In this document: one piece after another, positions 17,875 through 26,055 of the stretch | Numbering within the stretch: position 1 is the first letter of the stretch | How the letters are laid out: each line of letters opens with the position of its first letter | Source: Phenylobacterium sp. LH3H17 | GTDB taxonomy: Bacteria; Pseudomonadota; Alphaproteobacteria; Caulobacterales; Caulobacteraceae | DNA: 64,000 nucleotides | NCBI RefSeq assembly: GCF_024298925.1 | Contig: NZ_CP101283.1 | Span: 682,001-746,000, forward strand | Reading direction: 5' to 3' | The notes under the pieces: model-generated | The model's input: the letters and a program-made list of their open reading frames with translations, nothing else | What the model was told of the DNA's origin: nothing | The model's database searches: none | Made by a program: the position numbers and the translations under genes

Positions 17875-19314
17875 ATGACCCTCGCCCTCTACGACACCAT
17901 GGCCCGCGAGAAGCGGACCTTCGTCCCCAAGGACCCGAGCCGGGTGACGATGTATGTGTGCGGGCCGACGGTCTATAACTACGCCCATATCGGCAACGCC
18001 CGGCCGGTGGTGGTGTTCGACGTGCTGTTCCGCCTGCTGCGCCGCCTCTATGGCGAGGATTCGGTGGTCTATGCGGCCAACGTCACCGACGTGGACGACA
18101 AGATCAACAAGAAGGCCGCCGAGGAAGGCGTGCCGATCGACACCATCACCGACCGCTACCTGTCGATCTACAACGAGGACATGGCCGTGCTGGGCGCCCT
18201 CCGGCCCACCGAGCAACCACGCGCGACCCAGACCATGGACGCCATCGTCGCGATGATCGGCCGTCTGGTCCAGAACGGCGCGGCCTACGCCGCCGAAGGC
18301 CACGTGCTGTTCAACACCCAGGCCTATGCCGACTACGGCAAGCTCTCGCGCCAGCCGATGGACGACATGATCGCCGGCGCCCGGGTCGACGTGGCGCCCT
18401 ACAAGCAGCACCCGGCCGACTTCGTGCTGTGGAAGCCGTCCAAGGAAAACGAGCCGGTCTGGGAGAGCCCCTGGGGCGCGGGCCGTCCGGGCTGGCACAT
18501 CGAGTGCTCCGCCATGATCGAGCAGAGCCTGGGCCTGCCCATCGACATCCATGGCGGTGGCATCGACTTGCTGTTCCCGCACCATGAGAACGAGATGGCC
18601 CAGGGCCTGTGCGCCGGTCACGACCACAGCGTCGGCTACGCCAACTACTGGATGCACAACGGATTCCTGAACTTCGGCGACGAGAAGATGTCCAAGAGTG
18701 TGGGCAATGTCGTCCTGGTCCACGAGCTGGTGAAGCAGGCGCCGGGCGAGGCCCTGCGCTGGGCCCTGCTGGTGGGCCACTACCGCGCCCCGCTGGAATG
18801 GACCGGCGAGCTGATCGAGCAGTCGAAGAAGGCGCTGGACCGGCTCTATGGCGCCGTCCAGGACGCCAACCGATTCCTGGGCGACACGGCGAGCGCGCCC
18901 GAGGCCAAGGGCTATGACGCCGGGATCAATCCCGACACCCAGCGGTTCATGGCGGCGCTGAACGACGACCTCAACACGCCGGCGGCCTTCGCGGCCCTGT
19001 TCGAGCTGGCCGACCGCCTGCGCTTGGCCATCCGCGACGGGGCCGAGGGCGAGGCCCGCTACCACCGCCAGGTGCTGCTGGAGGCCGCCAACCTGATCGG
19101 CTTCCTGGCCGGCGATCCGGAGGCCTGGTTCCAGGGCGGGGTGGATGAGGGCATGAAGGATCGGATCGACGGGCTGATCGCCCAGCGCATCGAAGCCCGC
19201 GCCGCCAAGGATTGGGCCGCCGCCGACCGCATCCGCGACGAGCTCACGTCGTTGAATGTCGAGGTGATGGACGGGCCGACGGGGGCGACCTGGCGGATCA
19301 AGGAGCCGAGCTAG
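17875..19314 (+). CDS. cysS: Cysteinyl-tRNA synthetase
   Basis: A 479-residue class I aminoacyl-tRNA synthetase. Zinc ligand C29 (MYVCGPTVYNYAHIGN) and the HIGN signature at residues 38-41 are at the N-terminus. WHIECSAM and HHENEMAQ carry the other zinc ligands, and the KMSKS loop is KMSKSVGN. The C-terminal anticodon-binding domain is complete. Only a weak ribosome binding site precedes the ATG. A possible terminator and then an A/T-rich promoter for the toxin island follow the stop. Confidence 0.98.
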   Translation: MTLALYDTMAREKRTFVPKDPSRVTMYVCGPTVYNYAHIGNARPVVVFDVLFRLLRRLYGEDSVVYAANVTDVDDKINKKAAEEGVPIDTITDRYLSIYNEDMAVLGALRPTEQPRATQTMDAIVAMIGRLVQNGAAYAAEGHVLFNTQAYADYGKLSRQPMDDMIAGARVDVAPYKQHPADFVLWKPSKENEPVWESPWGAGRPGWHIECSAMIEQSLGLPIDIHGGGIDLLFPHHENEMAQGLCAGHDHSVGYANYWMHNGFLNFGDEKMSKSVGNVVLVHELVKQAPGEALRWALLVGHYRAPLEWTGELIEQSKKALDRLYGAVQDANRFLGDTASAPEAKGYDAGINPDTQRFMAALNDDLNTPAAFAALFELADRLRLAIRDGAEGEARYHRQVLLEAANLIGFLAGDPEAWFQGGVDEGMKDRIDGLIAQRIEARAAKDWAAADRIRDELTSLNVEVMDGPTGATWRIKEPS

Positions 19315-19333
19315 CGACGGCCGATACCTTTTC

Positions 19334-19378
19334 GCGCAGCCCTAGTGGCCCACGCGGGGCGCTGCGTGTTCTTGTTTT
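19334..19378 (+). terminator. Putative cysS terminator
   Basis: GCGCAGC (19334-19340) pairs with GCTGCGT (19361-19367), including one G-U, and two further inner pairs are possible. The T-rich stretch TGTTCTTGTTTTG follows. The long loop makes this only a moderate candidate. It would insulate cysS from the toxin island. Confidence 0.4.
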
Positions 19379-19382
19379 GTTC

Positions 19383-19411
19383 TTGACAATCTAAGGTTGC
19401 TTCGGTAACTT
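19383..19411 (+). promoter_or_regulatory. Sigma-70-type promoter of the toxin/immunity island
   Basis: TTGACA at 19383-19388 is a perfect -35 hexamer. A 17-bp spacer separates it from TAACTT at 19406-19411, a fair -10. This is closer to the enterobacterial consensus than most promoters in this GC-rich window. It lies about 80 bp before the GTG of the putative toxin gene. Confidence 0.55.
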
Positions 19412-19490
19412 GGAGCTGCAGTCTGGCACGTCCGCCCCAGCAAGGTGCGGAGCGCTCAGGCCAGTTTCATCAAGGCGAGAAGGGATCGGT

Positions 19491-20141
19491 GTGGCCGGGC
19501 AGCAATTTGCGCGAAGCAATGATCGCGACGAGACCACCGCGGAGTGGATCGCGCGTCGACAGAGGATTGTAGATGCCCGCAACGGCGTGCGGCGGGCTGA
19601 GCCTGCGCAGCCAGCAAGCCCTGCCGAGGACCTGACCGAGCTTCGTCGTGAGCAGGAGGCGCTTCGGAAAGTCGTTCACGCGGAAAGCCAAAAGAACAGT
19701 TGGATGGCTGTTCCCGCGCTCGCTCCCGCCGCTGTGATCATGGGTATTGAAGGTGCTGGCGCGATTGCGGCTCGCTTGGCGGGGCCACAACTAAAGCGTC
19801 TTCCTCTTGAATTGATCGAACGCGAGCCGTTTCGGCGGGTCGGCGACAATTGGGCGACCCGCGCTGGGCGGAGGGCTCACGACGCGCTTCGCGACCGTCT
19901 GGAGGGTAAGCCGGGTTGGGACTACGAGCCAACTATGGTCGGCAAGAGCGGGCGGACGCCCAAGCCCGATGTCGGGGCGCCGGCGCGAAATCCAGCGTTC
20001 CCGTATAAGCGCCGTCTAATGGAATTGAAGCCGGACACGCCAAGCGGAAGAGCGGCTGCCATCAGGGCAGCAAGGAAGTACTTGGGCGAGACGGGTAACA
20101 AGACGCGGCCGATCTACTATAATCCCAAGGACTTCTTGTGA
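19491..20141 (+). CDS. Putative PD-(D/E)XK nuclease toxin (polymorphic-toxin-like)
   Basis: A 216-residue protein I cannot place in a named family. It has a charged N-terminus, a short coiled-coil-like stretch (EDLTELRREQEALRK, about residues 46-60) and a hydrophobic Ala/Gly segment (residues 72-98) like the pre-toxin region of polymorphic toxins. A basic C-terminal domain follows. That domain contains KPD ending at D160 and MELK with E178-x-K180, the spacing and order of a PD-(D/E)XK nuclease active site, then a basic TGNKTRPIYY tail. There is no signal peptide. GTG at 19491 follows GAGAAGGGA, while the open frame from 19410 begins upstream of any ribosome site. The stop overlaps the next gene (GTGA). 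Base composition is more A/T-rich than its neighbours. Nuclease toxin is an inference from the motif and context. Confidence 0.55.
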   Translation: MAGQQFARSNDRDETTAEWIARRQRIVDARNGVRRAEPAQPASPAEDLTELRREQEALRKVVHAESQKNSWMAVPALAPAAVIMGIEGAGAIAARLAGPQLKRLPLELIEREPFRRVGDNWATRAGRRAHDALRDRLEGKPGWDYEPTMVGKSGRTPKPDVGAPARNPAFPYKRRLMELKPDTPSGRAAAIRAARKYLGETGNKTRPIYYNPKDFL

Positions 20142-20698
20142 GTTCGATATCCTACATAAGCGCGCTGGACGGCGTGCTGCAGCCCGCCGGCTTCACACGC
20201 AATGGGCGCAACTGGATTCGAATTCGCGACGGCTTCGAAGACTGCGTGAACCTGCAGGTCAGCTCGAGAGCGGGGACGACCGCGAACATATCATACAAGG
20301 ACTTGGCGACCGACGCGATATGGAATGAGGCCGTTCCGCCCGATGCGCCTGGATTGTATTATCATGCGACGGTTCGCATCGGGCAGCTCATGGATCGAAC
20401 CGACCATTGGTGGCGGCGTGACCCGAACGGACCCCGAGAACTGTCGCAGGCGATTGTGACGTACGGGCTGCCGTTTCTCGACAGTTGTCGACCGCTCGCA
20501 AACCAGGCGGCGTCGTTCGGAAGGGGCGAGACGAAATGGTTCAACGCCCGCCTTAGAATCGGCCTCGCGATCACCCTGTATCGGATGGGAGAGCACGACG
20601 AAGCCTGTGCGGCCCTTGCAAACCCTCCGAAGCATTTGCTGCCATCCTGGCTCGAGCAGGTCGAAGCCGTGCGGCTGCGGCTAGGCTGCGGAGGCTGA
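20138..20698 (+). CDS. DUF4304-like protein, putative cognate immunity protein
   Basis: A 186-residue soluble protein resembling DUF4304 proteins, which are commonly found beside polymorphic toxins. It shows the short N-terminal helix followed by GFTRNGRNWIRIRDG, VNLQVSS, a central strand with NISYKD, the DHWWRRD segment and GLPFLD. It starts with GTG inside the stop region of the toxin gene (four-base overlap), so the two are coupled, as expected for toxin and antidote. It shares the lower GC of the toxin gene. The C-terminal 60 residues resemble a small helical repeat. The immunity role is inferred from family and position. Confidence 0.6.
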   Translation: MSSISYISALDGVLQPAGFTRNGRNWIRIRDGFEDCVNLQVSSRAGTTANISYKDLATDAIWNEAVPPDAPGLYYHATVRIGQLMDRTDHWWRRDPNGPRELSQAIVTYGLPFLDSCRPLANQAASFGRGETKWFNARLRIGLAITLYRMGEHDEACAALANPPKHLLPSWLEQVEAVRLRLGCGG

Positions 20699-20889
20699 CC
20701 TCGGGAGGCGCCTGAGCCGGCTGCGACAAGCACGTCGCGGAAGCGACCGAAAACTCGAAGAGATTGCGCGTGTCCGCCGGAAAGCTCTAGGAGGTGCGGA
20801 GCCTGGTTGGATTGCCCTGTGTGGTCTCGACAATCTGGCCGCCCTATATTCGGGGCGGGCGGAGAACGGGTGATCAAGGAGCAGGCCTG

Positions 20890-21447
20890 ATGCCTGGATT
20901 GAATCAGAACAGACCCAAGACCTTCACCCCGGCGGCGGGGTTCACGTTCAATATCGCGCCCAAGGCCGCGGGGCCAAGCGGCGTGCGCGTGGAGCATCGG
21001 ATCGGGGTGCAGGCGCCGGCCGAGGTGATCTGGGACCTGATCTATGACCTGGAGGGCTGGGCCGACTGGAACCCGCTCTATGTGAAGGCCGAGGGCCAGG
21101 TGCGGATCGGCGCCGAGCTGTCCCTGACCATGGTGCTGGAGGGCGAGGCGCCGCAGGTGATCAAGCCCGTGGTCCTGGAGTGGGTGCCCAACGACCAGCT
21201 CCACTGGAAGCTCAGGATGATGGGCGGGCTGGTGAACAATACCCGCTTCATCGAGATCGAGATCCTGGATGTGGCCAGCTGCATCGTCTCCAACGGCGAG
21301 CTTTTCGGGGGAATGCTGGGCCCCCGCGTGGTCAAGCGGATCGGACGCAAGGTCCATCACGGCTTCCAGGCCATGAACGAGGCGCTGAAGGCGCAGGCCG
21401 AGGCGCGGTGGCGCGCCCAGGGCGGGGCGCCTACATCAGCCACATGA
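20890..21447 (+). CDS. SRPBCC (START/Bet v1-like) ligand-binding protein
   Basis: A 185-residue member of the helix-grip fold: VEHRIGVQAPAEVIWDLIYD, followed by DLEGWADWNPLY, is the standard entry strand and helix of polyketide-cyclase-like SRPBCC proteins. Central strands and a long C-terminal helix follow. Such proteins bind hydrophobic ligands or act as cyclases and lipid-transfer modules; no ligand can be assigned. The ATG has AAGGAG nine bases upstream. It overlaps the next gene by four bases (ATGA). Confidence 0.82.
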   Translation: MPGLNQNRPKTFTPAAGFTFNIAPKAAGPSGVRVEHRIGVQAPAEVIWDLIYDLEGWADWNPLYVKAEGQVRIGAELSLTMVLEGEAPQVIKPVVLEWVPNDQLHWKLRMMGGLVNNTRFIEIEILDVASCIVSNGELFGGMLGPRVVKRIGRKVHHGFQAMNEALKAQAEARWRAQGGAPTSAT

Positions 21448-21893
21448 TCGACGACCTCTATTCGGCGAAACTGCTCAAGCTGGCCGCGAACCTGCCGCAT
21501 GCCGGGCGCCTCGCCGCGCCCGACGGCAGTTCGGAGAAGATCTCCAAGCTGTGCGGCAGCCGGGTGGTGGTCGACGTGGCGCTGGCGGACGGCGTGGTCA
21601 GCGATTTCGCCCAGGACGTGAAGGCCTGCGCGCTGGGCCAGGCCTCGGCCTCGGTGCTGGGCGCCAACGTCATGGGCGCGAGCCTGGCCGAGCTGGAGTT
21701 GGCCCGCGAAGGGTTTCGGGCTATGCTCAAAGAAGGCGGACCTCCGCCTGCAGGACGCTTTTCGGATCTCTCGATGCTCGCCCCGGTCAAGGACTATCCC
21801 GCCCGACATGCCTCGACGCTGCTCGCGTTCGAGGCCGTCGTCGACGCTGTCCGAAAGGCCACGGCCCGAACTAGCCCCGCCGGCGCGGCTTGA
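21444..21893 (+). CDS. IscU/NifU-like iron-sulfur cluster assembly scaffold protein
   Basis: A 149-residue divergent member of the NifU N-terminal family. One cluster-ligand cysteine is in LCGSRV and the second in KACALGQASASVLGA, matching the GCG-AIASAS region of IscU. The third conserved Cys, normally near the C-terminal third, is not visible. It might therefore be a degenerate scaffold or bind a cluster in another way. It is coupled to the SRPBCC gene and lies 56 bp upstream of yidD; this arrangement before yidD is familiar in alphaproteobacteria. Confidence 0.8.
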   Translation: MIDDLYSAKLLKLAANLPHAGRLAAPDGSSEKISKLCGSRVVVDVALADGVVSDFAQDVKACALGQASASVLGANVMGASLAELELAREGFRAMLKEGGPPPAGRFSDLSMLAPVKDYPARHASTLLAFEAVVDAVRKATARTSPAGAA

Positions 21894-21949
21894 TCGCCGA
21901 CCTAGCACGGCGTAATCGCTGCGATTGAATCGCACGACCGCGAGCCGGC

Positions 21950-22231
21950 ATGACCCTTTATGAAACCTGCGTCAGAGGCGCGCTCCGCGCCTACAAGCTG
22001 ACGCTCTCGCCCCTGATCGGGCGCCAATGCCGGTTTCTTCCGACCTGTTCGGAATATGCGGCGGACGCCCTGATCGGTCACGGCCCCTGGCGCGGCTCCT
22101 GGCTCGCGGCCCGGCGGCTGTGTCGCTGTCATCCCTGGGGAGGTTCGGGCTACGACCCCGTTCCCCAACCGCGAGACAAGACCCCCAAAGGACCGGGGTC
22201 GGCCGCGCGGAACTGGATATGTGAATCATGA
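21950..22231 (+). CDS. yidD: Membrane protein insertion efficiency factor YidD
   Basis: A 93-residue YidD protein with the canonical core: [23 protein letters not shown], the [20 protein letters not shown] segment and GGSGYDPVP. It assists YidC-mediated insertion at the inner membrane. It is usually found near rnpA/yidC, but here it is placed before thrS and overlaps it by four bases (ATGA). Just upstream (21921-21933) is a 13-bp inverted repeat centred on a GATTGAATC core. Confidence 0.93.
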   Translation: MTLYETCVRGALRAYKLTLSPLIGRQCRFLPTCSEYAADALIGHGPWRGSWLAARRLCRCHPWGGSGYDPVPQPRDKTPKGPGSAARNWICES

Positions 22232-24210
22232 TCGACCTTGTTTTCCCCGACGGCTCCAAACGCCAATACGACGACGGCGTCACGGGCCGTGACGTCGCCG
22301 CCTCCATCGCCAAGTCGCTGGAGAAGCGCGCCCTGCTGATCAAGCTGGACGGCGCCCTCTACGACCTCGACCGGCCGCTGCCCGCGGGCGGCGCCTTCGA
22401 GATCCTGACGCGCGAGAGTCCCGAGGCGCTGGACACCATCCGCCATGACGCCAGCCACGTGATGGCCGAGGCGGTGCAGGAACTGTTCCCCGGCACGCAG
22501 GTGACCATCGGCCCGGCGATCGAGGACGGCTTCTATTACGACTTCGCCCGCGAGACGCCGTTCAGCCTGGACGACCTGGCGACCATCGAGCAGCGCATGA
22601 AGGAGATCGTCGATCGCGACGAGCCGATCGTGCGGGAGGTCTGGGGCCGCGACGAGGCCATCCAGCACTTCAAGGAGATCGGCGAGGCCTACAAGGCCGA
22701 GATCATCTCCGACCTGCCGGTCGGCGAGGAGATAAGCGTCTATCGCCAGGGCCAGTGGAAGGACCTGTGCCTGGGCCCGCACCTGCCCTCGACGAAGCAT
22801 GTGGGCAAGGCCTTCAAGCTGACCAAGCTGGCCGGAGCCTACTGGCGCGGCGACCACCGCAACGCCCAGCTCCAGCGGATCTATGGCACGGCCTGGGCGA
22901 CCGAGGCCGATCTCCAAGCGCACCTGACGCGCCTGGAGGAGGCCGAGAAGCGCGACCACCGCAGGATCGGCCGGGCCATGGACCTCTTCCACCTGCAGGA
23001 AGAGGCCAAGGGGATGATCTTCTGGCATCCCAAGGGCTGGACCTTCTACCGCACGGTGGAGGCCTATATGCGCCGCCGCCTCGACGCCGACGGCTATGTG
23101 GAGGTCAAGGCCCCCCAGATCATGGACCGCGGCCTGTGGGAGAAGTCCGGCCACTGGGAGAAGTTCGGCGCGGCCATGTTCACGTGCGAGACGACGGAAG
23201 GCGAAGAGCTGGCCGTTAAACCGATGAACTGTCCGGGACACGTGCAGATTTTCAACTTCGGCCAGAAATCCTATCGCGACCTGCCGCTGCGGATGGCGGA
23301 GTTCGGCGCGTGCCACCGCTACGAGCCCTCCGGCGCCCTGCACGGCATCATGCGCCTGCGCGCCTTTACCCAGGACGACGCCCACATCTTCTGCCGCGAG
23401 GAGCAGATCGAGGAGGAGACGACGAAGTTCGTCCGCCTGCTGAACTCGGTCTATGCCGACTTCGGGCTGGAGCTGCACAGCGTCAAGCTGGCGCTGCGGC
23501 CCGACCTGCGCGCCGGGTCCGACGAGGTCTGGGACATCGCCGAGGAGAAGCTGGACCGCGCGGCGCGTCAGGCGATCAACATGCCGATCGAACGCCTGCG
23601 GGGCGAAGGCGCCTTCTATGGCCCGAAGCTGGAGTTCCACCTTCGCGACGCCATTGGCCGGACGTGGCAGTGCGGCACGCTGCAGCTCGACTTCGTCCTG
23701 CCCGAGCGGCTGGAGGCCGAGTACATCGCCGAGGACGGCTCCAAGCAGCGGCCGGTGATGCTGCACCGGGCCATCTGCGGCTCCATGGAGCGGTTCATGG
23801 GGGTGGTGATCGAGAACTATGCGGGATCGTTCCCGTTGTGGCTGGCGCCCACCCAGGTGGTCGTCGCTACAATTACGTCAGACGCCAATGATTATGCCAT
23901 GCGGGTCGCTCAAGAATTGAGCGCGGCGGGCCTGCGCGTCGAAACCGACCTGCGGAACGAAAAGATCAACTACAAGGTGCGTGAGCACAGTCTCGCCAAG
24001 ACGCCGGTCATCGCCGTCGTCGGTCGACGCGAGGCCGAGGAGGGCAAGGTGGCGTTGAGGCGTCTCGGATCGGACGGGCAGCAGATCCTGTCCCTGGCTG
24101 ACGCCGTGAAGACGCTTGCCTTGGACGCCGACGCGCCCGATGTTGCTCGACACGCCATGGGCCAGACCGCTGCGGCTCGCGGCGCGGTCGGGGCCAGGGA
24201 GGCTGGATGA
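22228..24210 (+). CDS. thrS: Threonyl-tRNA synthetase
   Basis: A 660-residue class II synthetase. The N-terminal TGS domain (residues 1-60) is followed by the editing domain with [16 protein letters not shown] and the [14 protein letters not shown] motif. The catalytic core has [32 protein letters not shown] and the zinc ligands. The anticodon-binding domain comes last. It has a C-terminal Ala/Gly tail of about 20 residues. No T-box or other leader is evident, since it starts inside yidD. It overlaps the following glycosyltransferase gene by four bases. Confidence 0.98.
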   Translation: MIDLVFPDGSKRQYDDGVTGRDVAASIAKSLEKRALLIKLDGALYDLDRPLPAGGAFEILTRESPEALDTIRHDASHVMAEAVQELFPGTQVTIGPAIEDGFYYDFARETPFSLDDLATIEQRMKEIVDRDEPIVREVWGRDEAIQHFKEIGEAYKAEIISDLPVGEEISVYRQGQWKDLCLGPHLPSTKHVGKAFKLTKLAGAYWRGDHRNAQLQRIYGTAWATEADLQAHLTRLEEAEKRDHRRIGRAMDLFHLQEEAKGMIFWHPKGWTFYRTVEAYMRRRLDADGYVEVKAPQIMDRGLWEKSGHWEKFGAAMFTCETTEGEELAVKPMNCPGHVQIFNFGQKSYRDLPLRMAEFGACHRYEPSGALHGIMRLRAFTQDDAHIFCREEQIEEETTKFVRLLNSVYADFGLELHSVKLALRPDLRAGSDEVWDIAEEKLDRAARQAINMPIERLRGEGAFYGPKLEFHLRDAIGRTWQCGTLQLDFVLPERLEAEYIAEDGSKQRPVMLHRAICGSMERFMGVVIENYAGSFPLWLAPTQVVVATITSDANDYAMRVAQELSAAGLRVETDLRNEKINYKVREHSLAKTPVIAVVGRREAEEGKVALRRLGSDGQQILSLADAVKTLALDADAPDVARHAMGQTAAARGAVGAREAG

Positions 24211-25145
24211 ACGGCATCGCCGCACCGATCGTCGCCTACGAGCCCTCGCCGACGCAGGACTTCCTGAAGCCCCGCCGCAAGGTGTCGGTGGTGATGGTCG
24301 TCTACATGACCGGCGAGGCCCTCGAGCAGAGCCTGCATTGCGTCCTGGCCGATCCCCTGGTCGACGAACTCGTGGTCGTCGACAACGGGTCGACCCGGAT
24401 CGAGGCCGCGCGCCTGAAGGGCTTGGCCGAGCGCGACGGCCGGGTCCGTCTGGTCAGCGGCCACGGCAATGTCGGCTTCGCGCGGGGGGCCAATCTGGGC
24501 GCCAACCAGGCGCAGGGCGAAGTGCTGGTCTTCCTCAATCCCGACGCCTTCCTGCAGCCCGGCGCCATCGCCGAGCTGGTCCGGGCCATCGAGGGCCGGC
24601 CGGCGCCCTGCATCGTCGGCGGCCGGGTGCTGAACGCCGACCGCACCGAGCAGCGTGGCGCCCGGCGTGGCGACATCACGCTCACCAGCGCCCTGCTCAG
24701 CCTCTCCCACCTGGCCCAGCACGTGCCGGCCTGGCGCCGCTACGAGGTGCACTGGGAGAACGAGGCGGCCCCCGACGTCGTGGCGGCGGTGCCGACCATC
24801 TCCGGCGCCTGCTTCTGCATGCGCCGCGAGGACTTTGCGACCTTGCAGGGCTTCGACGAAGGCTATTTCCTGCATGTCGAGGACGTCGACCTGTGCTGGC
24901 GCGTGCGCGAGGCCGGAGGCGAGGTGCTGTTCCAGCCCAAGGCCGAGGTGATCCACCTGGGCCACACCAGCCACGCCAGCCCGGTGAAAGTCGAGTTCCA
25001 CAAGGGCGTCGGCCTGGCCCGCTATTTCCGCAAACGCGCCGTCAGCGTCACCGACCGGGTGACCGCCTGGCTGCTGTCGCCCCTGATCGTCTGCACGGCC
25101 GTCGTGCGCCCTGTCATGTGGCGCTTCCGGGGACGGGCGGCCTAA
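24207..25145 (+). CDS. Family 2 glycosyltransferase (rhamnosyltransferase-like)
   Basis: A 312-residue GT-A fold enzyme. [14 protein letters not shown] opens the nucleotide-binding domain, VVVDNGSTR and [11 protein letters not shown] hold the metal-coordinating acidic residues, and [34 protein letters not shown] is the acceptor-side signature of WbbL-like transferases. It probably adds a sugar to a surface polysaccharide or lipid-linked intermediate on the cytoplasmic side. Its coupling to thrS (ATGA) is unusual functionally and gives no clue to the acceptor. Confidence 0.88.
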   Translation: MNGIAAPIVAYEPSPTQDFLKPRRKVSVVMVVYMTGEALEQSLHCVLADPLVDELVVVDNGSTRIEAARLKGLAERDGRVRLVSGHGNVGFARGANLGANQAQGEVLVFLNPDAFLQPGAIAELVRAIEGRPAPCIVGGRVLNADRTEQRGARRGDITLTSALLSLSHLAQHVPAWRRYEVHWENEAAPDVVAAVPTISGACFCMRREDFATLQGFDEGYFLHVEDVDLCWRVREAGGEVLFQPKAEVIHLGHTSHASPVKVEFHKGVGLARYFRKRAVSVTDRVTAWLLSPLIVCTAVVRPVMWRFRGRAA

Positions 25146-25155
25146 CCGGCGCCCG

Positions 25156-26055
25156 TTACTGCGGAAACAATCCCGCGCGGCTGACCGAGGCGGCGGGCGG
25201 CTTGCCGAGGATTCCAGACATCCACTTGGCGGTCTCGATCAGCTTGCCGATGTCGTAGCGGGTCTCGAACCCGGCGCGCTCCAGCATGTAGACCAGGTCC
25301 TCGGTGCCGATGTTGCCCGTGGCGTCCGGCGCGAACGGGCAGCCGCCCAGGCCGCCGCAGCTGGCGTCAAGGATATCGACCCCGGCCTCAACCCCGGCAT
25401 AGGCGTTGGCCAGACCGGTGTTGCGGGTGTCGTGGAAGTGCAGGCGCAGCGGGATGTCGCCGGTCACCCTGCGCACCGCCTCGATCCGGGCGCGGACCAT
25501 CCAGGGGTCGGCCACGCCGATGGTGTCGGCCAGCGCGATCTCGTCGACCTTGGCGGCGGCGGCCTCGGCGGCCAGGGCCACCACCTGGTCCTGCGGCACC
25601 TCCCCGTCGAAGGGGCAGCCGAAGGCGGTGGAGAAGGTGACCGAGATCGGCGGACCGCCCTCGGCGGCCTTGCGCTCGGCGATCGTGTGCATGGCGGCGA
25701 TCTGCTCGGCCACCGAGGCGCCCTGATTGCGGATGCCGAAGCCGTCCGAGCAGCAGACCACCACATTGGCCTCGTCGCAGGCCGCGGCCACCGCGCGCTC
25801 CCAGCCGCGCATATTCAACACCAGGCCGATGCGCGAGAGGGCGGGGTCCACAGCCATTCCGGCCATCACCTCCTCTGCGCCGGCCATCTGCGGCACGCGC
25901 TTGGGATTGACGAAGGACACGACCTCCATCCGCTTGGCGCCGGCGGCGTCCAGGCGGGCGATGAACTCGAGCTTCTGGTCGGTGTCGAGCACCGTGCTCT
26001 CGTTCTGCAGCCCGTCGCGCGGGCCGACCTCGACGATCTGGATAAAGCGGCTCAT
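25156..26055 (-). CDS. mvaB: Hydroxymethylglutaryl-CoA lyase
   Basis: A 299-residue TIM-barrel lyase splitting HMG-CoA into acetyl-CoA and acetoacetate, the last step of leucine degradation. VEVGPRDGLQNE is the divalent-metal and catalytic Arg region, HFHDTRNTGLANAYAG carries the metal His pair and GLGGCPFAPDATGNIGTEDLVYML contains the catalytic Cys loop. The start overlaps the stop of the upstream glycosyltransferase by four bases. Leucine-degradation partner genes are not adjacent. Confidence 0.93.
   Translation of the reverse strand: MSRFIQIVEVGPRDGLQNESTVLDTDQKLEFIARLDAAGAKRMEVVSFVNPKRVPQMAGAEEVMAGMAVDPALSRIGLVLNMRGWERAVAAACDEANVVVCCSDGFGIRNQGASVAEQIAAMHTIAERKAAEGGPPISVTFSTAFGCPFDGEVPQDQVVALAAEAAAAKVDEIALADTIGVADPWMVRARIEAVRRVTGDIPLRLHFHDTRNTGLANAYAGVEAGVDILDASCGGLGGCPFAPDATGNIGTEDLVYMLERAGFETRYDIGKLIETAKWMSGILGKPPAASVSRAGLFPQ

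Noticed and set aside
21921..21933. Palindromic intergenic repeat element
   Set aside because: Only a 13-bp fragment with a GATTGAATC core is seen; similar pieces near 13025 and 13130 are also partial, so no complete element can be claimed.
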